Assembly (NCBI GenBank): GCA_014281115.1
Contig: JACONQ010000015.1
Span: 1,798,001 to 1,862,000, forward strand
DNA: 64,000 nucleotides
Direction: 5' to 3'
Source of the DNA: Laburnicola sp. R22_1
Taxonomy: Eukaryota > Ascomycota > Dothideomycetes > Pleosporales > Didymosphaeriaceae
Under the pieces are notes generated by a model. The model had not been told where the DNA came from. It saw nothing but the letters and a program-made list of their open reading frames with translations, and did no database searches. Below, one piece after another: positions 33,984-44,647 of this stretch. Positions within the stretch are counted from its first letter, which is position 1. Each line of letters begins with the position of its first letter. The position numbers were made by a program, and so were the translations under genes.

Positions 33984-34797
33984 TTAGAGCTCCATAGCCT
34001 CCGCGGCCTCGTCGTCGTCACCACCTTCCCGGTTCTCGAACGTAGTGTCCAGCCACTCGGCGATGTCTTGTCCTTCGAACAGCTGGAAGTCCTCTCCAAT
34101 GCCACCGATACCCACGCTAGTGTTGTCGACCGTGAGTTCCTTATCCTGAGACAGAGACTCCTTCAACGCCCTCAACGCATGCTTGATCAACTCCTCGCGA
34201 CTTGAGCCCTCGAACTCGTCCAGATGCCTCTCTAGGTACGTTCTCGCCATCTGACTCCTAGCACCGATTCCGCAGGCAACCATCTCTTGCGTGACGCCAC
34301 TCGGCTGGAACTCAAACAGATGTGGTCCTTTTGCGTCAACGCCGGCAATCAGCAGCCCCACACCATACGGTCGTCGTCCATATTGTTGCGTGTTTATCTG
34401 TGCGCGGTCGGCAATGCGGGCAGTGATTTCAGAGAGGGGAATGGCGCGATCGTAGGTCAAGCGTGACGAGAGCGACTGCTGCTTCATGAAGTTGGACAGG
34501 ACGCGGGCATCTGAGGCGAGACCGGCGAGGGCGACGCCGAAGTGGGAGTCTATCGGGATGATCTTCTTCTGGTACGACGACAGCTCTTCTGCGTTTCGCT
34601 GGAGCCACATTAGCATCTGAGCAGCTTCTTGGGGCATTGCTAGGTACCTTGATAGCTGCTAACACGGCGTGTGTCTTGCTGACGATGCCCACCACGACCG
34701 AACCCTGCTTGACAGCCTCTTGCGCATATTCGACCTGAAAGATACGACCCTGCGGTGAGAAGGTCACCGAATCGTTGTCGTAGTTGTTTCTGAACAT
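33984..34797 (-). CDS. PRE5: 20S proteasome alpha subunit, PSMA1/Pre5 type
   Basis: Exons 34797-34648 and 34598-33984 on the minus strand give 254 residues. The proteasome alpha signature is at the start ([20 protein letters not shown]), followed by [68 protein letters not shown] and [26 protein letters not shown] at the start and the [13 protein letters not shown] block fit subunit alpha-6 of yeast (Pre5; PSMA1 in animals). It forms part of the outer ring of the 20S core and is not catalytic. The acidic C-terminus ([13 protein letters not shown]) is typical. Confidence 0.92.
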
Positions 34798-35182
34798 GAT
34801 GCTTTCGCGAGTGGTGAATTGGTCCGAGTAGCTTTAGTAAATCGCCGCAAGATGGCGGTGATTGCACAGACCGGTTCCTGGAGAGAGGAGGGTGAGGTGT
34901 GGAGGTGCGGGGGTTTTGATATTAGAGTCGCGGGCAAGAGCACTGGGTATTCAAGAGCAGCGGTGGGAGGCACCCATGTTACGAAGCTCCCGTTTCTTGG
35001 CAGGGAAGGGCCGTGCGGTGGTGACCCAGCAGGCGCTACGCAACCGCAAGACAGCGAGCATCCGTGGCCGCTTCACATCACCAGTCCGTACAGATATCTC
35101 GGCTTCCTCTTCGTCGCATGCTACGGATTACCGGTCGCATATTACGCGCAACATTCACAAGGACGATATCGCAGCTCCCGCC
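34798..35182. promoter_or_regulatory. Divergent promoter of PRE5 and VPS55
   Basis: 385 bp separate the two start codons. An open frame of about 130 codons crosses it on the plus strand, but it runs into VPS55 intron 1 and has no domain. No regulatory site was recognised by eye. Confidence 0.5.
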
Positions 35183-35733
35183 ATGGCCGGCATCAAGACC
35201 ATCATAGGGCTGTCCTTCGTACGTCTGCCTCGGCGCATGCGACTCTTGCGCCTATGCTGATATTTGAAATATAGGTCCTAGCCATCGGCTTCCTCCTCGT
35301 CATTCTGAGCGCCGCCCTTTTCCACAATTACTTGACGCTTCTCGTTGTGGCAACCTATGTGATCGCACCCCTACCGAACTGGATATGTGGGCGCGCGGCC
35401 AACCCAGATGATTTCATGGAAAACGCGGGAAGCGGAGTGGTAGACTTCGGAAGGTTCTTGACTGGATTCTTCGTGGTCATGGGTATAGGTAAGGCTCCCT
35501 AGGCGCACTGGTGGTTCTTGTTGCCCGGAAGTGAGGCAGCAGCCTATTTGGTTGTGCTCGAGGTCGCCATGTTAGGGCCCTACTGACACCTTGTTATAGC
35601 GCTTCCGACCCTTCTATACCATTCAAACACTATACAAGCAGGCGCGGCAGCTATGTCCGTTGTCGGTGGTTTGCTGATATACGGGACCATAATCAGCTTC
35701 ACCATGTTCTTTCAGGAGGATCAGGATTTCTGA
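35183..35733 (+). CDS. VPS55: Vps55 (endosomal sorting, LEPROT/OB-RGRP family)
   Basis: Exons 35183-35218, 35275-35488 and 35600-35733 encode 127 residues. Four membrane segments are visible: GLSFVLAIGFLLVILSAALF, LTLLVVATYVIAPLPNWIC, GRFLTGFFVVMGIALPTLLY and GGLLIYGTIISFTMFF. The order of segments, the PLPNWIC motif and the HSNTI motif are those of Vps55 and of the animal LEPROT proteins. In yeast Vps55 acts at late endosomes on the way to the vacuole, in a complex with Vps68, whose gene is the next one downstream and faces it. The first exon is 36 bp. Confidence 0.92.
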
Positions 35734-36255
35734 CTAGCCGGCCAAAATGAACAATAAAGGTCAAAGGAGAGAAGCACCAAGTTTATTCTTGGTATCGATG
35801 TCGGGTTGAGGTAGCACCACAGCGACGAGGTATCCCGGAGAGAAACTGGGTCGCGCCTTGCCCAGGTGGAGAGGCGCACACGTGAGGTTCTTCTAGCCCT
35901 GGAGTCCAGCGTTCCTGTAATTCTATGTTGATTATGTTGCATTTTTCGTGTAAGAGCAGGCTAGGCATCGGTCTATATTGGAATGTTGAACATGTTCGTG
36001 AACGAACTTATATATATATAGTACTAAGCTATGGATTTCCGTATGGTCTATGTTTGCATAGCCCATGATAAATGACTGCCCGACAGTTGGTGCAAGCCAA
36101 GCAATCCAACGCCGTGCTAGTATTGATACAATCCAAGTCAAGAATCCCGAGTCGATGCTGCCCTGAGGCCTAGGGTATCCCATCTTCCACTCGATATTAA
36201 GGCTTCCAGATTCAGCCGAACGTCACTACTCCCGCTGTGTCGCAAATAGGATTCT
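35734..36255. other. Intergenic between convergent VPS55 and VPS68
   Basis: Only 3' flanks are expected. A short AT repeat (TATATATATA) lies near 36010. No coding feature seen. Confidence 0.5.
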
Positions 36256-36881
36256 TTATAACGCAAGGTTGTACGTGTACTCGTCCTCCATATTTTGTGC
36301 AACCCAGAGAACAGCAGAGCTGCTATCGTTAGCATCTTAGCCGTCTTCAAGCTCGTATACTAAACTCACCTCAACATGACCAAGCCATTTGCAACGACAT
36401 TGCCCACACCCATCCAAATAGTTGGCCAGGTGTATTCGGGAACAATATACTTGAGCACCAATACCACGACACTGCCCGCAAGTCCGCCAGCCAGCAGCGC
36501 AAACCCTAGGAACAGCACCAGCCGCGCCTTCCACGCAACTCCGTTTCCGCTATATGAAAATGAATCGGCAGAGAGACGCGATTTATCGATCGAGTTGATG
36601 ACGAGCATGCCGAGTGCGGAGCAGATGCCCGGGATCCAGTCGACAAAGGTTACGTGCACGGCTGGGTCGGAGGGGTTCATGGCGGACTTGGACCAGGAGG
36701 CGACGTCGATGAGGAGGAAGAAGCCCAGGGAAAACTGTGAGAAGAGCTATTAGCCACTACATTGCTCTGTCGGCTGGGAGTCGCGTACCAGAGCGCCGGC
36801 TACATAGACGCCTGCTGTCCTAGTGTTGGCGCTGTTTAGCCAGGCGGGCTTCGGGAAGCGGAACAGATGGTGCGACGACAT
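36256..36881 (-). CDS. VPS68: Vps68 (UPF0220/TMEM50 family, endosomal sorting)
   Basis: Exons 36881-36789, 36734-36370 and 36319-36256 on the minus strand encode 173 residues. The start (FRFPKPAWLNSANTRTAGVY), segment 1 with FSLGFFLLIDVASWSKSA, VHVTFVDWIPGICSALGMLV, the INSIDKSRL motif, then ARLVLFLGFALLAGGLAGSV and the tail NMEDEYTYNLAL are typical of fungal Vps68. The last exon (64 bp) carries the conserved tail, so a model without it would be truncated. The yeast protein forms a complex with Vps55 and is needed for traffic from late endosome to vacuole. The gene is adjacent and convergent to VPS55, and divergent from LOC1 (230 bp apart). Confidence 0.9.
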
Positions 36882-37111
36882 GATGCTCGTGGTGTGCCGT
36901 ACTCGTATGAGCGGAGATGCTGAGTGGGAGTCGTGTAGCTGGGCGCAAGCTGTGAGGTCTGGCGGCACTGTGCTTGCGCCTGTGAGGCTTCCTCGGTCGC
37001 TCTTGCCAAGCCATCGGCACTAGCCAACCGCCGAACTGTCCGTCTCTACCGAAAAAGTTCGAGCACACTTGCGCTCTCCAACCGCGCAGAATCCGCTCCC
37101 ACACACCAACA

Positions 37112-37764
37112 ATGGGCTCCACGAAATCCGTCAAAGGCAAGCCTTCGAAGGGTAGCAAATCCAGTGGCGGCTCCAAGAAATCCGGAGCAAAACCCAAGGC
37201 CACCGGTAGCGCCCCCGAAGGCATCTCCAAGCGCAAGCAAAAGTCGCTCTCGCTCGCCAAACCAGGCGGCGCGCAAAAATCAAAATCCGCTTTGCACTCC
37301 AAAAAGCCCAAGCGACGCGTCTACACAGAGAAAGAGCTGGGTATACCAAAGCTGAATGGGATCATCCCAGCGGGCATTGCGAAGCCGAAAGGTCAGAAGA
37401 AGGGCAAGAGATTTGTGGACGACCCGGTTAGCATGATGGCGATCATGAGCGTCGTGAATGCGGAGAAAGACAAGGACGTAGAGAGTAGGATCATGCGGGC
37501 GAGGCAGCTGGAGGAGGTACGAGAAGCGAAGAGGAAGGAAGCTGAAGCGAGGGCAGAGGATAAGGCGTCAAAGTTTGTGAGTACATTCGAGCTCTATACG
37601 ATTCTTTTCGGGTTTCTAACAAGGCACAGGAAGAGACGAAGAAGGGTTTGAAGAAGAAGAGAAAGAGCACCCGTTCGGACCCTGCGGGAACAGATGATGT
37701 AGACGACGAAGCACCAAAGAAGCCGGTCAAGAGCATCAAGAAGAAGAGGGTCTCATTCGGTTGA
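37112..37764 (+). CDS. LOC1: Loc1-like 60S ribosome assembly factor
   Basis: Exons 37112-37576 and 37630-37764 encode 199 residues. The protein is very basic and Lys/Ser-rich at both ends. The conserved centre is [60 protein letters not shown] and [20 protein letters not shown], which fits Loc1. In yeast Loc1 is a nucleolar protein needed for 60S subunit assembly and for ASH1 mRNA localisation. The second exon is almost all Lys/Arg/Ser. Its stop is only 150 bp from the 3' end of the convergent hydrolase gene. Confidence 0.83.
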
Positions 37765-37914
37765 GATGCTGTCTTCACGCCGTTTATATGTCTATGCCCG
37801 GAACGCCATGATACCCAAATCAACGCTGTACAAACCCCGCTGCAGTCAAGTCATCGTGCAGTCTATGTTCACATTATTTATCCTGATGTGTCCAGAAAAG
37901 CCAGCGCGACTTTT

Positions 37915-39392
37915 CTATTTCAGCGGACAGATCAAGCGCCGGTTGCACGGGTCGAATACTGGATACTTCTTCGTCGGTACCTCGCCATTGGCTTCCACAC
38001 CCTTCCTTACTGATGCATCCACATCGACCTTGTCATGCATCTTAGTGAAGAAAGCCGTCACGGCATCAGCAAACCACCTCTTACCGCCGAACTGGAACCA
38101 GCTCAGGTGACCACCCCAGTTAGTGGTGCAAAGAATGGTATACGGGTTTTGCTTGAACTCTTCATAGGGTATCGCTTCCATACTGGATATCTACCCATGG
38201 GATCAGTGGGGGGTTGGGTTGCGACATGGGAGGTCTTACAGGATCGTCTTCTGCGTTGATGGCGAGAAACGGTATTTTGATAGCAACTACTGCATCAACT
38301 GATTGCGCGTCGCGGTAGTACGCTCCTTCGGTCGGATAGCCCCAAGTTGGCGCTTGGACGGCTCTGTCTTCTCTCAGTGACCGTGACCAAATTACTGTGC
38401 TCCTAGAGAACAAATTCCGTAGTCTAGGCGGACATGTGTGGGGCCACTCGCGACACGGAACTTTCGGCAGGACACCAGATTCAGGGAGAGACTTACCTGT
38501 CGAACTCGAAAAGATACTTGCACTTCAAGATTTGTTGTTCGTCCAATCCTTCGCCCTTCAATATTTCTTCTTTGTGTTGCTCATATAACTTCATCAGATT
38601 CCCTCCCATCACTTTGCTGTATACCTCCATTCCCACCCAACTCCTCTGCAGCGCTTTGTTAGACACTTCGAGATTCCAAGGATTACTGCAGGCCACTGCA
38701 GCTTTCAGCACGCAGTTAGTACCTTCCTCGGCGACATAGTTTGTCAAAATATTGGCGCCGAGCGAGAATCCGACGGCGTAGAGGGGCCGGTTGGGAAAGA
38801 GTATGCGCAAGTGGGCAATGACTTGACGAACATCCCATGTAGCGCGAGCGTTGAACAGACGCGGTGTCGTGATGCGGGATTTGGCACATCCACGAGCGTT
38901 TACGACGCAGGAAGTCCAGCCTAGGGCAGTGACGGGGGCTACGCATTGGCGAAGGTAGACTTCGTGTGAACCACCTGATAATCCATGCAAACATACAAGC
39001 ATCGGCCTCTCGTCCTGGCTTGCCACGCTCTCCCACTCCTCTTCAGAATAAAACGACGTACGCTCCGGTAAATTTTCGTCGACTTCGTTCTTCAGACCTT
39101 CCTCTTTCGACACGACAAAATCAACCGTGAACTCTCCGGGATAGATAGAATGGGACGAGTCGTAGATTTTGCGCTTGTAGTACACAGGTGGTCCATCATC
39201 TTTAACGGCTGTCCACATGGTTTGGAGGTGTCCATTGAAGAGGAGGGGGTTGAGGCGGCATGGTGGGGTTGCGGACTTGATGAGGGACGCGAAGGAGACC
39301 GGTTTGCCGGATTTGGTGGGGAGGGAAATGGGGTCTGAGTGGTGGGTGTAGGTCGTTTTGGCGTGGCCAATGGTCCAGGAGAGGTCGAGCAT
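37915..39392 (-). CDS. Alpha/beta hydrolase, Eeb1/Eht1/YheT-type ester synthase or esterase
   Basis: Exons 39392-38497, 38363-38240 and 38190-37915 on the minus strand give 431 residues. The family marks are NPLLFNGHLQTMWTAVKD, LVCLHGLSGGSHEVYLRQ (oxyanion region), VVNARGCAKSRITTPRLFNA, and the nucleophile elbow GFSLGANILTNYV with Ser in G-x-S-x-G. Exon 2 carries the acid loop (IPFLAINAEDDP) and exon 3 the catalytic His in TTNWGGHLSWF. This is the family of yeast Eeb1/Eht1 and animal ABHD1/3, which make or cleave medium-chain fatty acid ethyl esters or lipids. Substrate is not inferred. An alternative start 45 bp upstream (39437) cannot be excluded. Confidence 0.9.
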
Positions 39393-39991
39393 TTGGAGAT
39401 GTCGTGTGGTGCTACGGTAAGGATCAGTGGCAGGCACCTAGCTATATGGGAAGTTCTCGCAGACTCACAGTTTTCCTGTACCTTAATGATTCAATATCCG
39501 TTGAACCGATTGCGTTCTTGGGGCCAAGGTTAGGAAGACTATAGTATAGTGCTCTTTCTTAGAATTTGAAGGTGTAGTCCGAGTAATGAGAAGAGAAGGA
39601 AGGGAATTCCGAACGCTGTGGTCCGGTAGCTCTTATGGTGTGGTTTGTGCAATAAGTTAATTGAAAGCTCGCAAACTAGCAAATGGAGGGCTGTAAAGAC
39701 CAAAGACTAAGAATTTTGCCCTGCTTGAAAGCGCATGTCTCTATAGGAAAGAAAAATCAAGATGAAGGTTGAGCACTCCGTCTTGCCTCGGTTCGGCATT
39801 CATGGTAGTTCGCTACTTTCACGCGCGTTAATGGCGGCAAACGCGCCGCGTCCACCTTCCTCAACTACTCGACCACTTCGCGATCGCGACTGCCCATCCG
39901 ACCCGGTTCACGAAAACACCGCCCGCCACCATGACCAGACGAAGATAGGCACCGGCCTGTGGATGACAGCGACGAGACGGGACCAGCTACG
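39393..39991. promoter_or_regulatory. Divergent promoter of the hydrolase gene and MAU2
   Basis: About 600 bp between two genes that face away from each other. No specific site identified. Confidence 0.45.
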
Positions 39992-42674
39992 ATGGACCCC
40001 CGCTATAACTGGCCGCCCCAGGGCCGTCAGAACTACCCCAACGGCCAATATGCGCCTGCACCGCAGCCAAACGGGCACCCGTCGAATGGATACACCTCAC
40101 CATACGGGTCGCAACCGCCGCAGATGCAGCCGTCGTTTCCTTCTTCGCAGCCGCTGCAGGCGCATCCGCGCGTCGTGATCACCCCACGAGCCGGCCAGCA
40201 ACCGCCCCCGCCAGCCACAGCGCAACCACGACCTACGCACCCCCAAGTGTCTGTACCGCATAGGACGCCCAACCCGCTGCCCCAGATGCAGAACCCCCGT
40301 ATACGACAAGTCCAGGTGCCTGTGCAGAGGCAGGTCCACCGTACAAGCAGTGGGGCAGCCGTCGAGCATCGAGGGCAGCCGCCCGCGCAGCCGCCAGCGA
40401 AGTCGGCGCAACGGTCGCAGTCATTCCAAGAGAATGGCCCTCGACCGCAGCAGCGAACGGCCAATACCCCCGTCCATAACCAGAACCAGCATCGGGCGCC
40501 TCTGCAGCCGCAGGGTACACCAGCCCACATACGTACGCCCGTAGCCCGGTCTAGGAGCCCGTCCGCCTCTCAATCGTCTTCCCAAGTACGATCACACCCC
40601 CAAGTCGTCATAAAGAAGCCGCCATCCACGCATTTGCAGACGCCGACGCGAGCACAGCATGCGCCCGCGAGACCACTTCCGGCCGACCTCATGGTGCTCA
40701 TACTCTCCGCAGCCGACGAGTATCTCATGGCAGCTCGGAGCTTGGGATCAGTCGCTGCTATGACACTGAAGCCAGCCGATCTAGATCAATACTACAAACT
40801 AATGGCCACGGCGATGGGATGCATGGAGACTGTCTTGAAAAAGTACAACCAAGCGCCGCGCGACGAGGCCATTCTGAGATTGAGATACGCCAGCCTGCTC
40901 ATCGAGGAGACGGACAACACCCAGGATATCGAGGAGACACTGGCAAAAGGGGTAGGTTTGCTCAGACCGGGCGGCAGACGTGAGGCTGATGACTGTGCAG
41001 ATAACGCTTTGCAACCGGAGTCGGTTGACTGACCTCAAGTATGCTTTACTACATCTCCAAGCTCGTTACCAGTTCAAGAGCAACCATCGTGCAGCTCTCA
41101 AACTGCTGGACCAACCAATTTCAGAGACTGAGACGTTTCAGCACATTACGTGGGTGTACGCCTTCCGCTTCCTGAAAGTCTCTTTAGCCCTACAGGTCCC
41201 AGGACGGCCAGAAACAACTTCGGCATTACAGCAGTTGCATGCCATTGCCGCCCATGCCGAGCGGCGAGGAGACAGGGCGATCTTCGTCACTTGCTGTGCG
41301 CTTGAGGCAATGATACATTTGCGGTCAAGCGCATCGGATCGTCTGGAGCAAGCTCAGCGTGCCATCGCCTCGGCACGAAGTCTCCAACTTGAGCTGTCTG
41401 TCAAACAACTGGGCTCTATAGCTATCTTCATTGATTACATTGACGTCGCATGCAGCATCCAGCAAGGTCAACCTAGCGCGGAGAAGCTCGCAGCTCTGCA
41501 GGCAAAAGTTGACCAGGACGCCAAACCCGACAGCGGGACGTTTTCAGTACTCATAGAGAAGACTTTCGGTGGTAATTTGACATTTTCTACTGGCGGTGTC
41601 TTCCGCAAAGCCGCCGATGGGCGCGACGAGCTGATCTTTGCTTGGCTTCCCCAAAATGACTTCGGCATGCTTGCCTACTACCTCAGTGGGTTGGTGGCAC
41701 TTCCTAAGGAAAGGGGCAGGGGTACTAAATACCTACAAGAGGGGCACAGCATCACTCAAGGCATGGATCTCCAAACTAAACCCTTTAACAGGCCGCTAAC
41801 CTGACTAGACTTTCTTACACGTCCCTCTCCTATTCCCGTATCTGTTCCAACCTCTATAGCGCACCGGAACTGGGTCAAAGCACTCGATTGGCATGTCAAG
41901 TTCACGCTTGGCATTGCCGCATGTTACAGCGAAGACACATCGACAGCTAAGCATGCAGTGACCATGCTTCGAGAGCGCACCTCCGAATTGCCTTTTAACG
42001 GACAGGAGCCCTATACTCGTGCTCTGTTATATCTCTCGGGCATGGTGGAACAAACAATTGGCTCGATGGATACAGCGCTAGCTACTTATGCAGATTCGCT
42101 GTTTAGTCTCCCTAGTTCTGAAGCTGGGACTAACTTCAAAACGGACATTGCCATACTTGCAGCAATGAACAGATTGCTCATCATTCGCGACCCGACGCAT
42201 CCTGAGCATTATCTGACACAAGTTATATTTGCACAGCTTGCGCCTCTCTGCCACAACCATCCAAATCAATACATCGACTGCGCCTTCCGCATCATCCAGG
42301 CGATCACCCAAGAAGAAACAATCAAGGGCCATAAAACGCTGATCCACACCACGACGAACAAGGCGCAGAGACTGCACAATGCGCAGTTTGTCTCGATGTG
42401 TCTAAACTACATGGCGAGCAATTTTTTTGCAAATCAGGTTGGCGACCAACCGATCAAGTGTGCTCGTGCCGCGAGGAATGTCAGCAATCAGGGGGGTCCT
42501 GTACTTTGGCGTGCAGTCGCACTCGGTGTGTGTATCGATACCTTCCAACGCAATGGATTGCTACAGGACGCGCACGATTGTCAGCTTGCGTTTGATGCGA
42601 TACGCGAAAAGTTGCCTCCGGCCTTAAAGGGCGAAGCACCTGATGCGGACGGGGATATGGATATAGGGGAGTAA
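39992..42674 (+). CDS. MAU2: Cohesin loading factor Scc4/Mau2
   Basis: Exons 39992-40951, 41001-41760 and 41860-42674 give 844 residues. The first 240 residues are Pro/Gln-rich and disordered. The TPR-like helical body starts at ADLMVLILSAADEYLMAARS and includes LRLRYASLLIEETDNTQDIE, LCNRSRLTDLKYALLHLQAR, YQFKSNHRAALKLLDQPISE and later WVKALDWHVKFTLGIAACYS and FVSMCLNYMASNFFANQVGD. This is the Scc4/Mau2 (Ssl3) partner of Scc2/Mis4 that loads cohesin on chromatin. Intron 2 (41761-41859) has no GT donor in range; a GC donor (CAAG/GCATGG) with a TATAG acceptor is the only join found that keeps the frame. An upstream in-frame start at 39959 is possible. Confidence 0.9.
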
Positions 42675-43094
42675 AGTTTAGTTGCGTTCTTTGGCATTTA
42701 TGGCGTTGTTGTGCACGGTACGGTGTGCCGGAATTACCTGTTACTGTTTCATTGGCACGATACCATGGGCTATGGGAACAGCTTTCCCTTACAGCGTTGT
42801 ACCGTATACCAAAAGGTCTGCGATGTTTCTCTTCCTGATGGGCTATGGGAAGTTCGGCGTTCTCTTCGGATCTTGGATGTTATATGTTAAGCATGGGTCT
42901 TTTAGCTTTGTGCGTATTTGGAGCTATGTATAGTAGGACGCGCTGTCGATGTTGCAAGGATGGGGTCAAGTGCCCACCTGTATTTTGGCTCCGGCCCGCT
43001 TCTTCACTTCGAATGCATACTGCTCTCGTCTGAGTTGTTCCAGCGATTTTGGCCCCGTAACCTCGGAGGAAGCAAACGTACTCCAAGCTCCAGC
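42675..43094. other. Intergenic between convergent genes
   Basis: 3' flanks of MAU2 and the small mitochondrial-type gene; no coding feature seen. Confidence 0.5.
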
Positions 43095-43430
43095 TTACTG
43101 CTTATCTCCCCTCTCTCCGAGGCCCTCCTTCCCGCCCTTGATCTCGTCCCCACCCCCGATTCCCGTCTTCCTTCCTAGCTCCTCCTGGTAGTCCGGCTGC
43201 TTGGCCGGATGGTCGTCACCGCTCTTGTGCTCTTGCTGAGAAGCGCTTGATTGCGTGTCTGTGTTGGGTGTGTCGCGCTTTACATCTTTGTTGATGGAGT
43301 CGGGTTGATTGGCTTGCGGATTCGAGCCCATGCGCTTTGCGTCCTTTTGAGAGAGTAAGGGGGTTGTTGAGAATATGCGGAGGGGAGTTGTGAGTGGGAG
43401 GCGGGCGGTGGGGATGGGCATGCGCGGCAT
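43095..43430 (-). CDS. Small predicted mitochondrial protein, unknown
   Basis: Single exon of 111 residues. The first 30 or so residues (MPRMPIPTARLPLTTPLRIF, then STTPLL) carry Arg, Ser, Thr and Leu without acids, as in a mitochondrial presequence. The rest is hydrophilic, rich in Asp, Lys, Gln and Ser, and ends GIGGGDEIKGGKEGLGERGD. Short proteins of this layout occur widely in filamentous ascomycetes, but no function is known to me. The start is the only Met that preserves the presequence. Confidence 0.6.
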   Translation of the reverse strand: MPRMPIPTARLPLTTPLRIFSTTPLLSQKDAKRMGSNPQANQPDSINKDVKRDTPNTDTQSSASQQEHKSGDDHPAKQPDYQEELGRKTGIGGGDEIKGGKEGLGERGDKQ

Positions 43431-44037
43431 GGTAGATGAATGATTCTGGATGCAGGATCCTGAGGTCGCATTTGGTGATGTTGTTTGGTGCTTTATCTTG
43501 GGTAGTGTTTGCTAATGAGTTTTTGGTGGTTTGTCGAGGTGTCATCACTGGATATGGGAGGTTGTGATGGTGAGCTAACGGTATGGGGTGGTGATGTCAT
43601 GGTGACTAGAAGCATTGGAACTAACCACTGTGAAAGAAATCATAGCTTGCGTGGTATACAGTAATATTTGTTGGTATTTCCTTTGCTTTTTCAACTGTCT
43701 TTGCAATTGTAGCGGATTACTGTGGCGCTTTGGTTGGAACGTAAATTGCGTTTTCATGGACCTCTCTATAACGACAACGATGTCACGACATGTACACACG
43801 CATAATCGAGTAAAACAGCATACAGATGTGGAACTTTGCGTATTCATGTTTGATGCATGGCATTGAAGCGAAGTCATGATCTGTCGGGCTTCTCGCACGG
43901 GACATTGCAGCCTCGACGAGCGGAAAAGCCCTTTCTTCTCGCCCTTCCGCCGAACCTAACATCGAGAGAAACGTATGCACAAGTCAACTCTCGTATATAG
44001 TTCTCCGATGGTCTGTCCGTCAACAATTCATCCGAAT
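43431..44037. other. Intergenic upstream of the small mitochondrial-type gene
   Basis: Short open frames only, overlapping on both strands and without features. It includes the 3' flank of the secreted-peptide gene. Confidence 0.5.
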
Positions 44038-44257
44038 CTAACCGTCGCAGCAGCAGTCATATTGAGTAGGAGACTGGACATTGCATAGCCGGCACTACGA
44101 TTGACTCAGCTCCCACACATGTCTTTCGACGTAACAGCAACGCATGTGTTCAACTTACAGGAGGCGAAGGTCCGCATGAGGCCCTCTCTTGAAGATTGGA
44201 AGGGGACGCGAGAGCCACAGTGGCCATGAGCATGCCAACGAGGGCGAAGAGCTTCAT
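44038..44257 (-). CDS. Small secreted cysteine-containing peptide, 44 residues
   Basis: Exons 44257-44159 and 44073-44038 on the minus strand, with an 85-bp intron (GTAAGT donor, GTCCAG acceptor), encode 44 residues. Residues 1-17 are a clear signal peptide (MKLFALVGMLMATVALA). The mature part is about 27 residues, contains an Gln-Glu-Arg site that could be processed, and has four cysteines: one near the middle and a run of three just before the end (DCCCDG). A TATAAG sequence lies about 105 bp upstream of the start at 44360-44365. The transposon block begins 390 bp further on. No family was recognised. The model rests on the signal peptide, good splice sites and frame; transcript evidence is lacking. 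Confidence 0.55.
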
Positions 44258-44639
44258 GTGGGGGCGGAGTAAGGGTACAGTTCTCGACGGAGTGCAGTTG
44301 GGTTGGAGGGGGTTGTCGGCGAGTTATGATGGTTCTATGCTGGGGACACAGTGTCCTTCTTATAGTTCGCAGACGTACTACACCCTTCCTCCTACAGTTC
44401 CCTCTAGTTCGGACTTGTAGTTCGGACTAGAGTTTATGTGGGCCTCGGGGGCACAGGATTCTTGTAGGAAGACGTCAATGCGTGGATAGGCATGTTTGTA
44501 ACCATACACCACGCCACAACCGCATGAACCCCAGACTACGACGCCGAGCCGGGGAACTGTATGTAGACGCCCGGGACCTGCGTAAAGTATGTGCAGTAAA
44601 AATGCATACATAGTTGCACGATCCCGTCTATAGTAATTA
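44258..44639. other. Intergenic between the secreted-peptide gene and the transposon block
   Basis: Holds the promoter of the peptide gene with the TATA-like site. An AGTTCGGACT motif occurs twice near 44406-44430. No other gene seen. Confidence 0.5.
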
Positions 44640-44647
44640 CCACAGCG

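Noticed and set aside
34819..35274. 151-codon open frame upstream of VPS55
   Set aside because: It crosses the PRE5-VPS55 promoter and ends in VPS55 intron 1; protein sequence has no family features.
36008..36021. AT dinucleotide run
   Set aside because: Simple low-complexity sequence in a 3' flank; not informative.
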